A stretch of DNA of 41,558 nt from an uncultured Spirochaetaceae bacterium. GTDB lineage: Bacteria > Spirochaetota > Spirochaetia > Sphaerochaetales > Sphaerochaetaceae. Positions 1-8,292 of this stretch are shown in pieces. The translations under genes were made by a program, and so were the position numbers. The stretch covers positions 1 to 41,558 of the forward strand of contig CALXLB010000071.1 of assembly GCA_944389085.1 (NCBI GenBank). The letters are read 5' to 3'. The first letter of the stretch is position 1. Each line of letters begins with the position of its first letter. Under the pieces are notes generated by a model. The model did not search any database, was not told the DNA's origin, and saw only the letters and a program-made list of their open reading frames with translations.

Positions 1-76
1 CATAAACCAGACAAGCCTTGTCTTTACCTGCCAGAAAACGAAGCAGTTTTCCTTTCTCATTTTCACGTCCGACCAT
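1..76 (-). CDS. AAA ATPase N-terminus (archaeal/bacterial ATPase type), partial
   Basis: This is only the first ~25 codons of a gene that runs off the left edge on the minus strand. The peptide begins M-VGRENEKGKLLRFLAG and continues KDKACLVY. That matches the opening of the 'REkE..L' ATPase family (archaeal-type ATPase/DUF234), where a GRRRxGKT P-loop normally follows directly; the P-loop lies outside the window. Two ATG codons sit side by side (79-77 and 76-74). The second is better spaced from the GAGGG at 81-85, so I chose it. Members are often stand-alone accessory genes, and no function can be inferred here. An inverted repeat lies 14 bases upstream. Confidence 0.5.
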   Translation of the reverse strand, partial: MVGRENEKGKLLRFLAGKDKACLVY

Positions 77-89
77 CATTCCCTCTTTT

Positions 90-122
90 ACTAAGTATAA
101 ACTTAGTTAATCGTAACTTAGT
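90..122. promoter_or_regulatory. Inverted repeat plus extra half-site upstream of the ATPase gene
   Basis: ACTAAGT-ATAA-ACTTAGT (90-107) is a perfect 7-bp inverted repeat with a 4-base spacer. A third ACTTAGT half-site lies at 116-122. The position just upstream of the minus-strand ATPase start suggests an operator for an unknown dimeric regulator, but it could also be a chance AT-rich palindrome. Confidence 0.3.
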
Positions 123-445
123 AAAGTGTAGTGGATAAACAGAAGGAATACGATCTCTCATGATTGTAACAACAATGGAATAGTGATGTAGTCTTCGAAA
201 GTATTTTTAGCCTGAATATTTCATTCTGGTTTGAATGTTTTGCTCACTTCTGAAATATACTTCTGTAAACATTGGATCAAGATATATCAAAGGTGAATGG
301 CATGCTTACCGATCCTTCCTAAGGACTAATTGATGTACAGTAGAGTGGAAGGATGGCCAGGACCTCTGTCCGGATGAAAATTGTATTGTTGTAGTATTCC
401 GATCAGCTGATCAGAGAATGGAATAATAGATTTTCCCTGATGCTG
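123..445. other. Gene-poor stretch
   Basis: No convincing gene, RNA or terminator is seen here. On the minus strand the frame of the short ORF at 446-598 stays open beyond its TAA until a TAG at 326-328, about 39 codons. That would fit a decayed C-terminal extension, but the peptide is not recognisable. Confidence 0.4.
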
Positions 446-598
446 TTAGTTGTTGTTTTTGTTGACAGATTCAAGCTCCTGCCAGTAAGATGCAGGTACG
501 GTGGGTGACGATGAGTCATCAGTCCGATGCCTGACGATTAGTTTCGGCGGGGAAATCAGAGGAGTTCCATCTTGGGACTCCTTATTTACTGCATGCAT
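446..598 (-). CDS. Small hypothetical ORF, 50 aa
   Basis: This is an unrecognised 50-residue ORF, supported mainly by a very good ribosome binding site: AGGAGGA ends 2 bases before the ATG at 598-596. The product starts MHAVNKESQDGTPLISPP and ends in a run of Asn. It has no hydrophobic segment and no familiar motif. Codons 5 to 13 overlap a 9-bp hairpin (560-582). After the TAA the same frame stays open for another ~39 codons, so it could be the intact start of a gene cut by a nonsense change, or a fragment of a mobile-element gene. It is equally possible that the Shine-Dalgarno match is accidental. Confidence 0.3.
   Translation of the reverse strand: MHAVNKESQDGTPLISPPKLIVRHRTDDSSSPTVPASYWQELESVNKNNN
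560..582. repeat. Hairpin in the gene-poor stretch
   Basis: AGGAGTTCC (560-568) pairs with GGGACTCCT (574-582) around the loop ATCTT, with one G-U pair. TTATTT follows on the plus strand, so it could act as a weak plus-strand terminator, but no plus-strand gene precedes it. It also lies inside the small minus-strand ORF. Confidence 0.35.
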
Positions 599-765
599 AA
601 TCCTCCTCTAGACAAATATGAAAAAAAAGAAATCTCGTGAAGTGTTCTATCTTTCACAATGTTTAGTAGATGTTGTGTCTTGTTGGTAACTTTTGTTGAA
701 ATATTTTGATGAGAAAGTGGGTGAGTTCTCTGTTCATCTTATCCCGCCTATGCCTGGATAAGGAC

Positions 766-793
766 CAAAAAAGAGGCCTCTTCCGAAGCCTCT
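766..793 (-). terminator. Rho-independent terminator of the gdhA operon
   Basis: Read on the minus strand, AGAGGC and GCCTCT form a stem around a ten-base loop and are followed by a run of T. It lies 22 bases beyond the stop codon of the transporter gene, so it should end the gdhA-DUF1846-transporter transcript. Confidence 0.7.
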
Positions 794-814
794 ATGCTGC
801 TTTTTCTGTCGTTT

Positions 815-2191
815 TCAGATCAGTGCGGTCACGATTCCATTCACAGAAATGACAGCAATGATGATAGGAAGGATCCAGGCACAGTAGAATCTGAGAGCCT
901 GGGGCACTTTCAAGCCTTCTCCTGTATTAGCTTCTGCTGTGAACTTATCCCAGCCCCAGCCATAGCGATGGGTGCAGAAGAGTACGAATGCCAGGCTTCC
1001 AAGAGGGAGGATGATGTTGGATACAAGGAAATCCTCTCCATCGAGGATGGTGGATCCTGCTCCAAGAGGCTGTACTGAAGAGAGCACGTTGTATCCCAGC
1101 ACAGCAGGAAGAGAAAGCACGAAGAGCACTACGAAGTTTATTGCAGCGGCTTTCTTTCTGGACCAGCCATGCATGTCTATCCAGTAGGCACAGATATTCT
1201 CAAATACAGCAATGAGTGTTGAAAGAGCCGCAAAGATCATTGCAAGGAAGAAGACAGCTCCCCAGACATTTCCAAGTCCCATCTGTGTGAATACATTTGG
1301 CAATGAGATGAAAAGCAGGCTTGGTCCTGATCCCGCTTCAACGCCGAACGCAGAGCAGGCAGGGAAGATGATGAAACCGGAGAGAAGAGCAACCATAGTG
1401 TCCAGACAAATGATTCTGATTGATTCACCGCCCAGGGAACGCTTCTTGTCGAAATATGAGCCGAAGATTGCCATGGCTCCGATTCCAAGCGAAAGCGTGA
1501 AGAAAGCCTGTCCCATAGCTGCGAAGACAGATTCTCCGAAGCCATATTCGTGCACGAGATTGCCGAAATCAGGCTTCATGTAGAAAGAGATGCCTTCACT
1601 GGCTCCAGGAAGCAGACATGAGTGGACTGCAAGGATGATCATCAGAATGAAGAGAATCATCATCATGACTTTCGTTATCTTCTCTACACCGTTCTTCAGC
1701 CCGATGATTACTACAGCAGCTGTGATAAGAAGGGCAAGTCCCATCATGAAAATCTGCAGTCCCGGATTAGCCGTCAGGGATGAGAAGTATGTATTCACTG
1801 CAGCAGTGTCGAAGGTGGCGTTGAGTTTTCCTGATAGGAATGAATAGAAATAATAGAGAAGCCATCCTGTGATTGTCGAATAGTACATCAGCAGGAGATA
1901 GTTTCCTGCAATGGAAGCATAGCCGACACCATGCCATTTTGCTCCCGGATTCTCCAGATTCCTCAGTGCTCCTACGATATTCTTCCTTCCTGCTCTTCCG
2001 ATTGCGAATTCCATGATCATTACAGGAACTCCCATGAAAACAAGGAAGAGAAGATAGAGAAGAACGAAAGCTGCTCCTCCATAACGGCCTGTGATGTAAG
2101 GGAAGCGCCAGACGTTTCCCAGTCCGATTGCACACCCGGCGGAGAGCAGTATGAAGCCCAGCCGTGATGATAGTTTTTCTCTGTTATCCAT
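815..2191 (-). CDS. Sodium-dependent amino-acid transporter, NSS/SNF family
   Basis: This is a 458-residue polytopic inner-membrane protein of the neurotransmitter:sodium symporter family, which couples Na+ influx to amino-acid uptake. The family signature is clear at residues ~23-37 (GLGNVWRFPYITGRYGG): this is the unwound part of the first transmembrane helix, where Na+ and substrate bind. About 11-12 hydrophobic segments follow. The length is typical of bacterial LeuT/Tyt1-type members. The substrate cannot be read from sequence. It is the last gene of a minus-strand operon: its ATG follows the DUF1846 stop by three bases, with AAGGA as ribosome binding site. Sitting behind glutamate dehydrogenase, it fits uptake of an amino acid used in nitrogen metabolism or fermentation (inference). 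Confidence 0.92.
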   Translation of the reverse strand: MDNREKLSSRLGFILLSAGCAIGLGNVWRFPYITGRYGGAAFVLLYLLFLVFMGVPVMIMEFAIGRAGRKNIVGALRNLENPGAKWHGVGYASIAGNYLLLMYYSTITGWLLYYFYSFLSGKLNATFDTAAVNTYFSSLTANPGLQIFMMGLALLITAAVVIIGLKNGVEKITKVMMMILFILMIILAVHSCLLPGASEGISFYMKPDFGNLVHEYGFGESVFAAMGQAFFTLSLGIGAMAIFGSYFDKKRSLGGESIRIICLDTMVALLSGFIIFPACSAFGVEAGSGPSLLFISLPNVFTQMGLGNVWGAVFFLAMIFAALSTLIAVFENICAYWIDMHGWSRKKAAAINFVVLFVLSLPAVLGYNVLSSVQPLGAGSTILDGEDFLVSNIILPLGSLAFVLFCTHRYGWGWDKFTAEANTGEGLKVPQALRFYCAWILPIIIAVISVNGIVTALI

Positions 2192-2194
2192 TGC

Positions 2195-3712
2195 TTAGTC
2201 CTTCTTTCCAGTATTGCGCTCCGGATACTTCGGTTCGCTTGTATAGATCAGACCGAGTTTTCTCAGTCCGGATATATCACCATTTGATGGAACATGAGTC
2301 AGATGTACTTCGGCATTCTTCAGCAGAGGAAGTGCTTCCAGTGCTTTTCTGGCATCCTCATCTTCAGAGGCGCTCATCGCCAGAGCAATGAGAATCTCGT
2401 CAAGATTCATGCTTACGCCTTTACCGCTGAGTATATCCCTTTTCATGGCAGTGATGCTCTTGATGACGGATGAGGAAATCAGGTCTTTCTCCTTCGGGAT
2501 TCCTGTCATCGCCTTAAGAGCATTGAGAAGCAGCGCAGAGCAGGCATGAAGCGTAATGGAGTTGTGTGCTGTCACGATTCTGCCATCCGGCAATTCGATT
2601 GCAGCTGCACAGACTGTTCCATTCTTGCCTTTGCCTTCAGCTATTGCTTTTTCCAGTGCCTCCCGTGCAGGAGCTACTACAGCTCTGTCCTCAGGCTTGA
2701 GTCCTGCTTTATCCATTATGGCTGATATTCTGTTTACTGTCTCTTTGTCTCCACGGCCTGAGACATAATCGGTTCTTATCTGGAAGTAGCGCCGGATGAT
2801 TTCCTGCCTTCCTGCTTCACGGCAGACTTCGTCGTCTGTGATACCGAACCCGACTCTGTTCACTCCCATATCAGTAGGGGATTTATAGACACAGTCCCCT
2901 GTGATTCTCGTGAGAATCCTGGCAAGAAGAGGGAAGGCTTCCAGATCCCTGGAGTAATTCACGGCAATCTTTCCATAGGAAGAGAGATGGAAATGGTCAA
3001 TGAGGTTGACGTCCCCGATATCAGCAGTGGCTGCCTCATAAGCAATATTCACAGGATGATCGAGAGGCAGGTTCCAGACGGGGAATGTCTCCAGTTTTGA
3101 ATACCCTGGCTTCATTCCCATCTTCGCTTCGTGATACATCTGAGACAGGCATGTTGCCAGCTTTCCAGACCCCGGCCCAGGAGCTGTGACGATTACTACA
3201 GGTGCGGAAACAGGGATGTATTCATTCATTCCATATCCCTGGTCGGAGACGACTACATCGATATCAGAAGGGTAGCCTGGAGTGGCAGGGTGGGTGTACA
3301 CATGAATTCCCATTCTCTCCAGTTTGTTCTTGAAAACAGTAGCTGCCACCTGATTCTCAAAGCGTGTGATGACAACCTTGTCGCACTTGAGGCCATAGGA
3401 TGCAAAGTCATCAATCATCTTCAGTACATCGGCATCATAGCTTATTCCGAAATCCGTGCGGATTTTTCTGCGCTCTATATCGCCGGCATAGATACAGATG
3501 ATGACATCGATTTTATCTCCCAGTGCCTGAAAGACCTTCATCTTGTTGTTTTCATCGAAGCCAGGCAGGACACGGGCCGCATGCTTATCATGCAGAAGCT
3601 TGCCGCCACACTCGATATAAAGGTGTCCGGAAGATGACTCCCGGACCCTTTCAAGGATATATTCTGTCTGTTCTTTTACGTATTTCCCGCTATCAAAACC
3701 TATCTGATGCAT
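2195..3712 (-). CDS. DUF1846 family protein
   Basis: This is a cytoplasmic protein of ~505 residues belonging to the DUF1846 family, recognised from its N-terminus (IGFDSGKYVKEQTEYILERV) and from the conserved IVTAPGPGSGKLATCLSQMY stretch near residue 180. Full length looks normal for the family. The biochemical function is unknown; the GPGSGKLA segment resembles a nucleotide- or phosphate-binding loop, but that is only a visual impression. I chose the ATG at 3712-3710, which overlaps the gdhA stop as TGATG with GAGGG upstream; a GTG one codon earlier is possible. Its place between gdhA and an amino-acid transporter suggests a role in amino-acid or nitrogen handling (inference). Confidence 0.85.
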   Translation of the reverse strand: MHQIGFDSGKYVKEQTEYILERVRESSSGHLYIECGGKLLHDKHAARVLPGFDENNKMKVFQALGDKIDVIICIYAGDIERRKIRTDFGISYDADVLKMIDDFASYGLKCDKVVITRFENQVAATVFKNKLERMGIHVYTHPATPGYPSDIDVVVSDQGYGMNEYIPVSAPVVIVTAPGPGSGKLATCLSQMYHEAKMGMKPGYSKLETFPVWNLPLDHPVNIAYEAATADIGDVNLIDHFHLSSYGKIAVNYSRDLEAFPLLARILTRITGDCVYKSPTDMGVNRVGFGITDDEVCREAGRQEIIRRYFQIRTDYVSGRGDKETVNRISAIMDKAGLKPEDRAVVAPAREALEKAIAEGKGKNGTVCAAAIELPDGRIVTAHNSITLHACSALLLNALKAMTGIPKEKDLISSSVIKSITAMKRDILSGKGVSMNLDEILIALAMSASEDEDARKALEALPLLKNAEVHLTHVPSNGDISGLRKLGLIYTSEPKYPERNTGKKD

Positions 3713-5070
3713 CACACATAGCCCTCAGCGAGCATAGCACGGCTGACTTTCATGAAACCTGCGATGTTTGCACCATCGACATAGTTGTTCTTCTCTGAGT
3801 ACTTCTCTGCAGCTTCACTGATGTTCGTATAGATGTTCTGCATGATGTTTCTCAGCTCGGAATCGACTTTTTCTCTTGTCCACTGCATACGTGCGGAGTT
3901 CTGAGCCATCTCAAGACCAGAAACAGCAACACCACCAGCGTTGGCAGCTTTTGCAGGAGCAAGAAGAACACCGCTTCCCATGAGTGTCTTCTCAGCTTCT
4001 GGAGAACATGGCATGTTAGCACCTTCTCCGACCAGCTTGATTCCGTTCTTCACGAGATTCTTTGCATCTTCTTCAAGAATTTCATTCTGTGTTGCACATG
4101 GGAATGCGTAATCAGCTTTGATGTTCCATACAGGATTCGGTACTGATGGATCCCTTTCAATGTACTCAACACCTTTGAATGCTTCTGCATATTCGCGGAT
4201 GCGTCCACGCTTCACATTCTTGAGCGTCATGATCCATCTGAGCTTATCAGGTGTGATGCCGCTCTCGTCATAAATCATGCCAGTGGAATCGGAGAGTGTG
4301 ACAACCTTTGCACCAAGCTGTGTCAGCTTCTCGACTGTATACTGAGCTACGTTGCCTGAACCGGATACAAGACATGTCTTGCCATCAAGCTTCATGCCAT
4401 TTCCGTTGAGAATTGCATCTGAAAGGTATACAAGGCCATATCCAGTTGCTTCAGGTCTGATGTTTGAACCACCGAAGTCCAGGCCCTTTCCTGTGAGGAC
4501 TCCTGTGAACTGGTTCGTGATTCTCTTGTACTGTCCGAAGAGATATCCGATTTCACGTCCACCGACTCCGATGTCTCCGGCAGGAACATCTGTGTCAGCT
4601 CCGATATGCCTGTAAAGCTCTGTCATGAAAGACTGGCAGAATCGCATGACTTCAGCTTCGGACTTTCCTTTCGGATTGAAATCCGAACCTCCTTTTCCAC
4701 CGCCCATTGGCAGTCCTGTCAGGCTGTTCTTGAACACCTGCTCAAAAGCAAGGAATTTCATGATGGAGAGATTTACCGAAGGATGGAATCTCAGTCCTCC
4801 TTTGTAAGGACCAATGGCTGAAGACATCTCGACTCTGAATCCTCTGTTGATCTGTACCTTGCCTTCATCATCAATCCAGGGAACTCGGAACATGACAACT
4901 CTCTCTGGTTCTGTCATTCTCTCGAGGATTTTGTGGTAAGTGACTTCCGGCAGATCTTCAATAATCTTGTCGATGGAAAGAAGGAATGTGTAAACCGCCT
5001 GCTGGAATTCTTTCTGATCAGGATCGGTCTTCAGTACGTGTTCATAGACACGCTGTGTTTCATCATGCAT
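3712..5070 (-). CDS. gdhA: Glutamate dehydrogenase, class I hexameric, probably NADP-dependent
   Basis: It catalyses the reversible reductive amination of 2-oxoglutarate with ammonium to L-glutamate in the cytoplasm. The 452-residue length is that of the class I hexameric enzymes. Diagnostic motifs are the catalytic lysine loop PMGGGKGGSDFNPKG, the PAGDIGVGGREIGY segment with the catalytic Asp, and the Rossmann motif VSGSGNVAQYTVEKL. NADP preference is inferred from overall similarity to small bacterial GdhA and is not proven. The frame stays open upstream to 5133, but the ATG at 5070 follows AAGGAGAAAATACC and starts MHDETQRVYEHV, the usual family beginning. It is first in the operon, divergent from the flavoprotein module across ~117 bases. 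Confidence 0.95.
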   Translation of the reverse strand: MHDETQRVYEHVLKTDPDQKEFQQAVYTFLLSIDKIIEDLPEVTYHKILERMTEPERVVMFRVPWIDDEGKVQINRGFRVEMSSAIGPYKGGLRFHPSVNLSIMKFLAFEQVFKNSLTGLPMGGGKGGSDFNPKGKSEAEVMRFCQSFMTELYRHIGADTDVPAGDIGVGGREIGYLFGQYKRITNQFTGVLTGKGLDFGGSNIRPEATGYGLVYLSDAILNGNGMKLDGKTCLVSGSGNVAQYTVEKLTQLGAKVVTLSDSTGMIYDESGITPDKLRWIMTLKNVKRGRIREYAEAFKGVEYIERDPSVPNPVWNIKADYAFPCATQNEILEEDAKNLVKNGIKLVGEGANMPCSPEAEKTLMGSGVLLAPAKAANAGGVAVSGLEMAQNSARMQWTREKVDSELRNIMQNIYTNISEAAEKYSEKNNYVDGANIAGFMKVSRAMLAEGYV

Positions 5071-5187
5071 GGTATTTTCTCCTTGCGCTTGATGATAAAT
5101 GCATCCTTGACGAAGGAAAAGAGCGTAGGGCACCTGATAAATAAAATTTTTCTTAATTGTTTTTGCTCGTCTTCATGCGACAATGGA

Positions 5188-6594
5188 ATGATGGATTACG
5201 ATGTGATTGTGATCGGAGGTGGTGTAACTGGTACAGCTATAGCCTGGTATCTTGCCCGCTATGATATAAAAGTCCTTCTTCTGGAGAAGGAATGCGAATT
5301 GTGTGAGGGGGCAAGCAAAGCAAACAGCGGTATTGCCCATTCCGGCTATGATCCGGAGCCGGGGACACTGAAAGCTTCTCTTAATGTCAGGGGTAGCAGG
5401 ATGCTTCATTCTCTTGCTTCCTTGCTTGACTTGGATTACATGCAGAATGGGGCGATGGTGCTTGCTTTCAGCGATAGTGATCTCAAAAAGCTTGAGAAGC
5501 TCAAGGAGCGTGGCAGTGCAAATGGTGTATCTTACTCTGAGATGCTCTCAAAGGATGAAGTTCTCAGAAGGGAAAGGAATGTCTCGAAAGATGTAAAGGC
5601 GGCACTCTTTTTCCCCACCAGTGCTATCATCTGCCCATTCTCTCTTGTCTATGCTTTTGCAGAGAATGCAGCAGTAAATGGTGTGGAGGTGCGTACATCA
5701 GCACCTGTTACCGGGATAGAGAAACGCAGGGATGGATTTGTTATCCATTCGGATGATTTGTCTTTTGCCTCCCGCAGCGTTGTGAATGCTGCAGGCATCT
5801 ATGCCGATAGAATCAGTGCGATGGTTGTCCCGGAATATTTCAGCCTCACACCTCGCAGGGGAGAATATGTTCTCCTTGATAAAACAGAAGGCTTTGTCAC
5901 TTCCACGCTTTTCAGAACACCTGCAGAGCTTGGCAAGGGGGTGCTTGTGACTCCTACAGTGCATGGCAATATTCTTGTCGGTCCTGATTGCATTGAGACG
6001 GGAGAGAAGGATAATACCGCAACAGTTTCCAAAGGTCTGGCAGCTGTGATGGAATCGGGCAGGAAGAGTGTGCCGGAATTGAACTACAGGACAATCATCA
6101 CAAGTTTTTCAGGTGTACGTGCTCATCCTGATGGCAATGATTTCATCATAGATATGCCTTGTCCCGGTTTTTTCAATGCTGCCGGTATCGAGTCACCAGG
6201 TCTTACAGCTTCTCCTGCTATCGGCGAAATGGCGGGAAGCATGGTGGCGGAATATCTGAAAGCAAAAAAGAAGAATAATTACATTGAGACAAGAAAGAAG
6301 ATAGTCAGAGCCTCTTCCCTCTCTCCGGAAAAGCTGAATGACTTGATTGCCACCAATCCGGGATATGGCAGGATTGTCTGTCGCTGTGAGAGCGTGAGCG
6401 AAGGAGAAATCGTTGAGGCTGTCAGGCGGGGTGCTGTGACACTTGATGGTGTTAAACGTAGAGTACGTGCCGGGATGGGAAGATGCCAGGGAGGTTTCTG
6501 TACGCCTCTGCTTCTCGATATTCTTTCAAGAGAACTCAATGTGAAGAAGGAGATGCTTGGTAAGAAAGGACCTGGTTCGGAGGTGCTTGTATGA
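5188..6594 (+). CDS. GlpA-like FAD oxidoreductase with C-terminal BFD-type [2Fe-2S] domain
   Basis: This is a 468-residue flavoprotein related to anaerobic glycerol-3-phosphate dehydrogenase (GlpA) and L-2-hydroxyglutarate oxidase. The FAD-binding VIGGGVTGTAIAWYLA is near residue 10. The family's ANSGIAHSGYDPEPG loop follows at ~45-60. A C-terminal BFD-like [2Fe-2S] domain carries CRC near residue 395 and CQGGFC near 435. Most likely it oxidises sn-glycerol-3-phosphate to dihydroxyacetone phosphate with the next two genes as partners. The substrate is inferred from the gene trio, since no glycerol kinase or facilitator is nearby. The frame is open from 4933, but homology starts at MMDYDV; the 5188 and 5191 ATGs are adjacent, and only a weak GGA precedes them. 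Confidence 0.85.
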   Translation: MMDYDVIVIGGGVTGTAIAWYLARYDIKVLLLEKECELCEGASKANSGIAHSGYDPEPGTLKASLNVRGSRMLHSLASLLDLDYMQNGAMVLAFSDSDLKKLEKLKERGSANGVSYSEMLSKDEVLRRERNVSKDVKAALFFPTSAIICPFSLVYAFAENAAVNGVEVRTSAPVTGIEKRRDGFVIHSDDLSFASRSVVNAAGIYADRISAMVVPEYFSLTPRRGEYVLLDKTEGFVTSTLFRTPAELGKGVLVTPTVHGNILVGPDCIETGEKDNTATVSKGLAAVMESGRKSVPELNYRTIITSFSGVRAHPDGNDFIIDMPCPGFFNAAGIESPGLTASPAIGEMAGSMVAEYLKAKKKNNYIETRKKIVRASSLSPEKLNDLIATNPGYGRIVCRCESVSEGEIVEAVRRGAVTLDGVKRRVRAGMGRCQGGFCTPLLLDILSRELNVKKEMLGKKGPGSEVLV

Positions 6595-7823
6595 GGGCTC
6601 TGGTTGTCATTGGCGCGGGAGCCTCTGGCATGGCTGCGGCTATTTCAGCTCATGATAGCGGGGTTAAGGATATCCTTATAATCGAACGTGGTCCTGAGAT
6701 GGGGGGAATCCTTACGCAATGTATACATTCAGGTTTCGGTCTTCATACTTTCCATGAGGAGCTTACAGGACCTGAATATGCTGACAGATTTCAGAAAGAA
6801 GTCCTGAAACGCGGTATCGATGTGCTTTTGAATACAACTGTACTTGAAATAGACAGCCATTTCATCCGTTATATCAATTCGACCGGCATCTATGAAGAAG
6901 AGTGTCAGGCCATTGTCCTTGCCATGGGATCCAGGGAGAGAGCCCGGGGTGCGCTGAATATCCCGGGAGAGAGACCGGCTGGAATATTCAGTGCAGGAAC
7001 AGCGCAGCATCTGATGAATCTTGATGGCTGCCGGATAGGTAAGAAAGTTGTCATTCTCGGCAGTGGCGATATTGGTCTGATTATGGCAAGACGTCTGACG
7101 CTTGAGGGTTCTCATGTTCTTGCCGTGGTAGAAATCATGCCTTATTCGGGAGGCCTGAAGCGGAATATAGTGCAATGTCTGGAGGATTTCTCCATCCCGC
7201 TTTACCTTTCCCATACAATCACTGAGATAAAGGGGAAAAAACGGGTGGAGGGTGTTGCTGTTTCCCCCGTTGATGAGAATCTGCAGCCATTGCCGGACCG
7301 GAGTTTTGATATTCCATGTGATACACTTCTGCTTTCTGTCGGTCTTCTGCCTGAGAATGAACTGACAAAGAAGGCCGGGGCAGAGCTTTCTTCTACAGGT
7401 GGTCCTGTCGTAGATGATTCTTATGAAACGTCTCTTCCAGGTGTCTTTGCAGCTGGCAATGTCCTTCATATCCATGATCTGGTGGATTATGTCTCCCAAG
7501 AGGCTGAGGAAGCAGGCAGGAATGCTGCCCGTTATATTCTCTCCGGAGAATGTGATGAAGCTTGTATTCCGGTAGTCCCCGGACATGGGGTCAGATATGC
7601 TGTTCCGCAGTTCATCAGCAGAACAGGGAAGGATGCTCTGATCAAATTCCGCATTGCAAAGCCGATGCGGAATGCTGTGATATCCCTGATATCCGATGGC
7701 AGGATAATAAAACGTATGAGAAAGAAGGTTGTCAGTCCGGGGGAGATGGAAAGAGTTTCTGTTCAGAAATCTCTGATAGACAGTGAATTGAAGCTTGAGG
7801 TAGCGGAGAATGATGAAACGTGA
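6591..7823 (+). CDS. FAD/NAD-dependent oxidoreductase, partner of the GlpA-like protein
   Basis: This 410-residue protein has two dinucleotide-binding motifs: FAD-binding VIGAGASGMAAAISAHDSG at the N-terminus and a second VILGSGDIGLIMARRL near residue 155. The conserved LTQCIHSGFGLHTF follows the first motif, as in the family found between glpA-like and DUF1667 genes in Thermotoga, many Firmicutes and spirochaetes. It probably passes electrons from the GlpA-like flavoprotein to NAD+ or another carrier; the direction and acceptor are inferred. Its ATG overlaps the previous stop as ATGA, implying translational coupling. Alternative readings, such as a pyridine nucleotide-disulphide oxidoreductase of another pathway, are less likely given the trio. 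Confidence 0.85.
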   Translation: MRALVVIGAGASGMAAAISAHDSGVKDILIIERGPEMGGILTQCIHSGFGLHTFHEELTGPEYADRFQKEVLKRGIDVLLNTTVLEIDSHFIRYINSTGIYEEECQAIVLAMGSRERARGALNIPGERPAGIFSAGTAQHLMNLDGCRIGKKVVILGSGDIGLIMARRLTLEGSHVLAVVEIMPYSGGLKRNIVQCLEDFSIPLYLSHTITEIKGKKRVEGVAVSPVDENLQPLPDRSFDIPCDTLLLSVGLLPENELTKKAGAELSSTGGPVVDDSYETSLPGVFAAGNVLHIHDLVDYVSQEAEEAGRNAARYILSGECDEACIPVVPGHGVRYAVPQFISRTGKDALIKFRIAKPMRNAVISLISDGRIIKRMRKKVVSPGEMERVSVQKSLIDSELKLEVAENDET

Positions 7824-8172
7824 GCTTGTCTGTATTGGCTGTCCTCTGGGCTGTGCGCTGCAAGTTGAAGCGGATGGAGGGAAAATTCTTTCTGTTTCAG
7901 GCAACAGCTGTCCCAAAGGAGATGAATATGCAAGGCAGGAGGTACTTGCACCAAAGAGAACACTTACAGCTTCTGTGAGGACAGAATGTGGTTCGAAGCG
8001 CTGTATCTCCGTTAAGACTGTACCTGAGATTCCGAAGGACAAGATTTTCCCTGTCATGGAAATCATACACACTCTCTCTGTGCGTCCGCCCATCTCCATC
8101 GGAGATGTGATTGTGCACAACATTACCGGAACAGGTTCGGATCTGGTTGCAACATCTGCTTTTCCCTCATAG
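7810..8172 (+). CDS. DUF1667 iron-sulfur-type subunit of the GlpA-like module
   Basis: This is a 120-residue cytoplasmic protein of the DUF1667 family. The N-terminal cysteines CIGCPLGC (residues ~8-15) plus a further Cys in NSCPKGDEYA give a four-cysteine pattern suited to a metal or Fe-S site. The C-terminal IGDVIVHNITGTGSDLVAT is the family's usual end. The gene overlaps the preceding one by 14 bases. Two tandem ATGs (7810, 7813) share the GGAG at 7805-7808, and either could be used. DUF1667 is almost always the third member of this flavoprotein trio and probably acts as a small electron-transfer subunit (inference from family context). Confidence 0.88.
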   Translation: MMKRELVCIGCPLGCALQVEADGGKILSVSGNSCPKGDEYARQEVLAPKRTLTASVRTECGSKRCISVKTVPEIPKDKIFPVMEIIHTLSVRPPISIGDVIVHNITGTGSDLVATSAFPS

Positions 8173-8292
8173 TTTCCAGAAAATTAACACAGCTTTGCTT
8201 GGGCATTCACAGGAATATCGTAGAATCAATTGCTTTCCATTCCTGATTTCCTTTTTTGTATGGTAAACTCAGGAAAATGGAGGATTTGTCAA

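Noticed and set aside
5107..5133. An upstream extension of gdhA to 5133 (21 extra codons)
   Set aside because: The extra residues have no family match and the ATG at 5070 has a proper ribosome binding site and the normal GdhA start.
4933..5187. An 85-codon N-terminal extension of the GlpA-like gene
   Set aside because: It overlaps the gdhA coding region on the other strand and lacks homology; the FAD-binding motif begins right after the 5188 ATG.
6729..8123. A 464-codon open frame on the minus strand across the flavoprotein module
   Set aside because: It is the antisense shadow of two well-supported genes, with Cys/His/Ser-rich composition and no recognisable domain.
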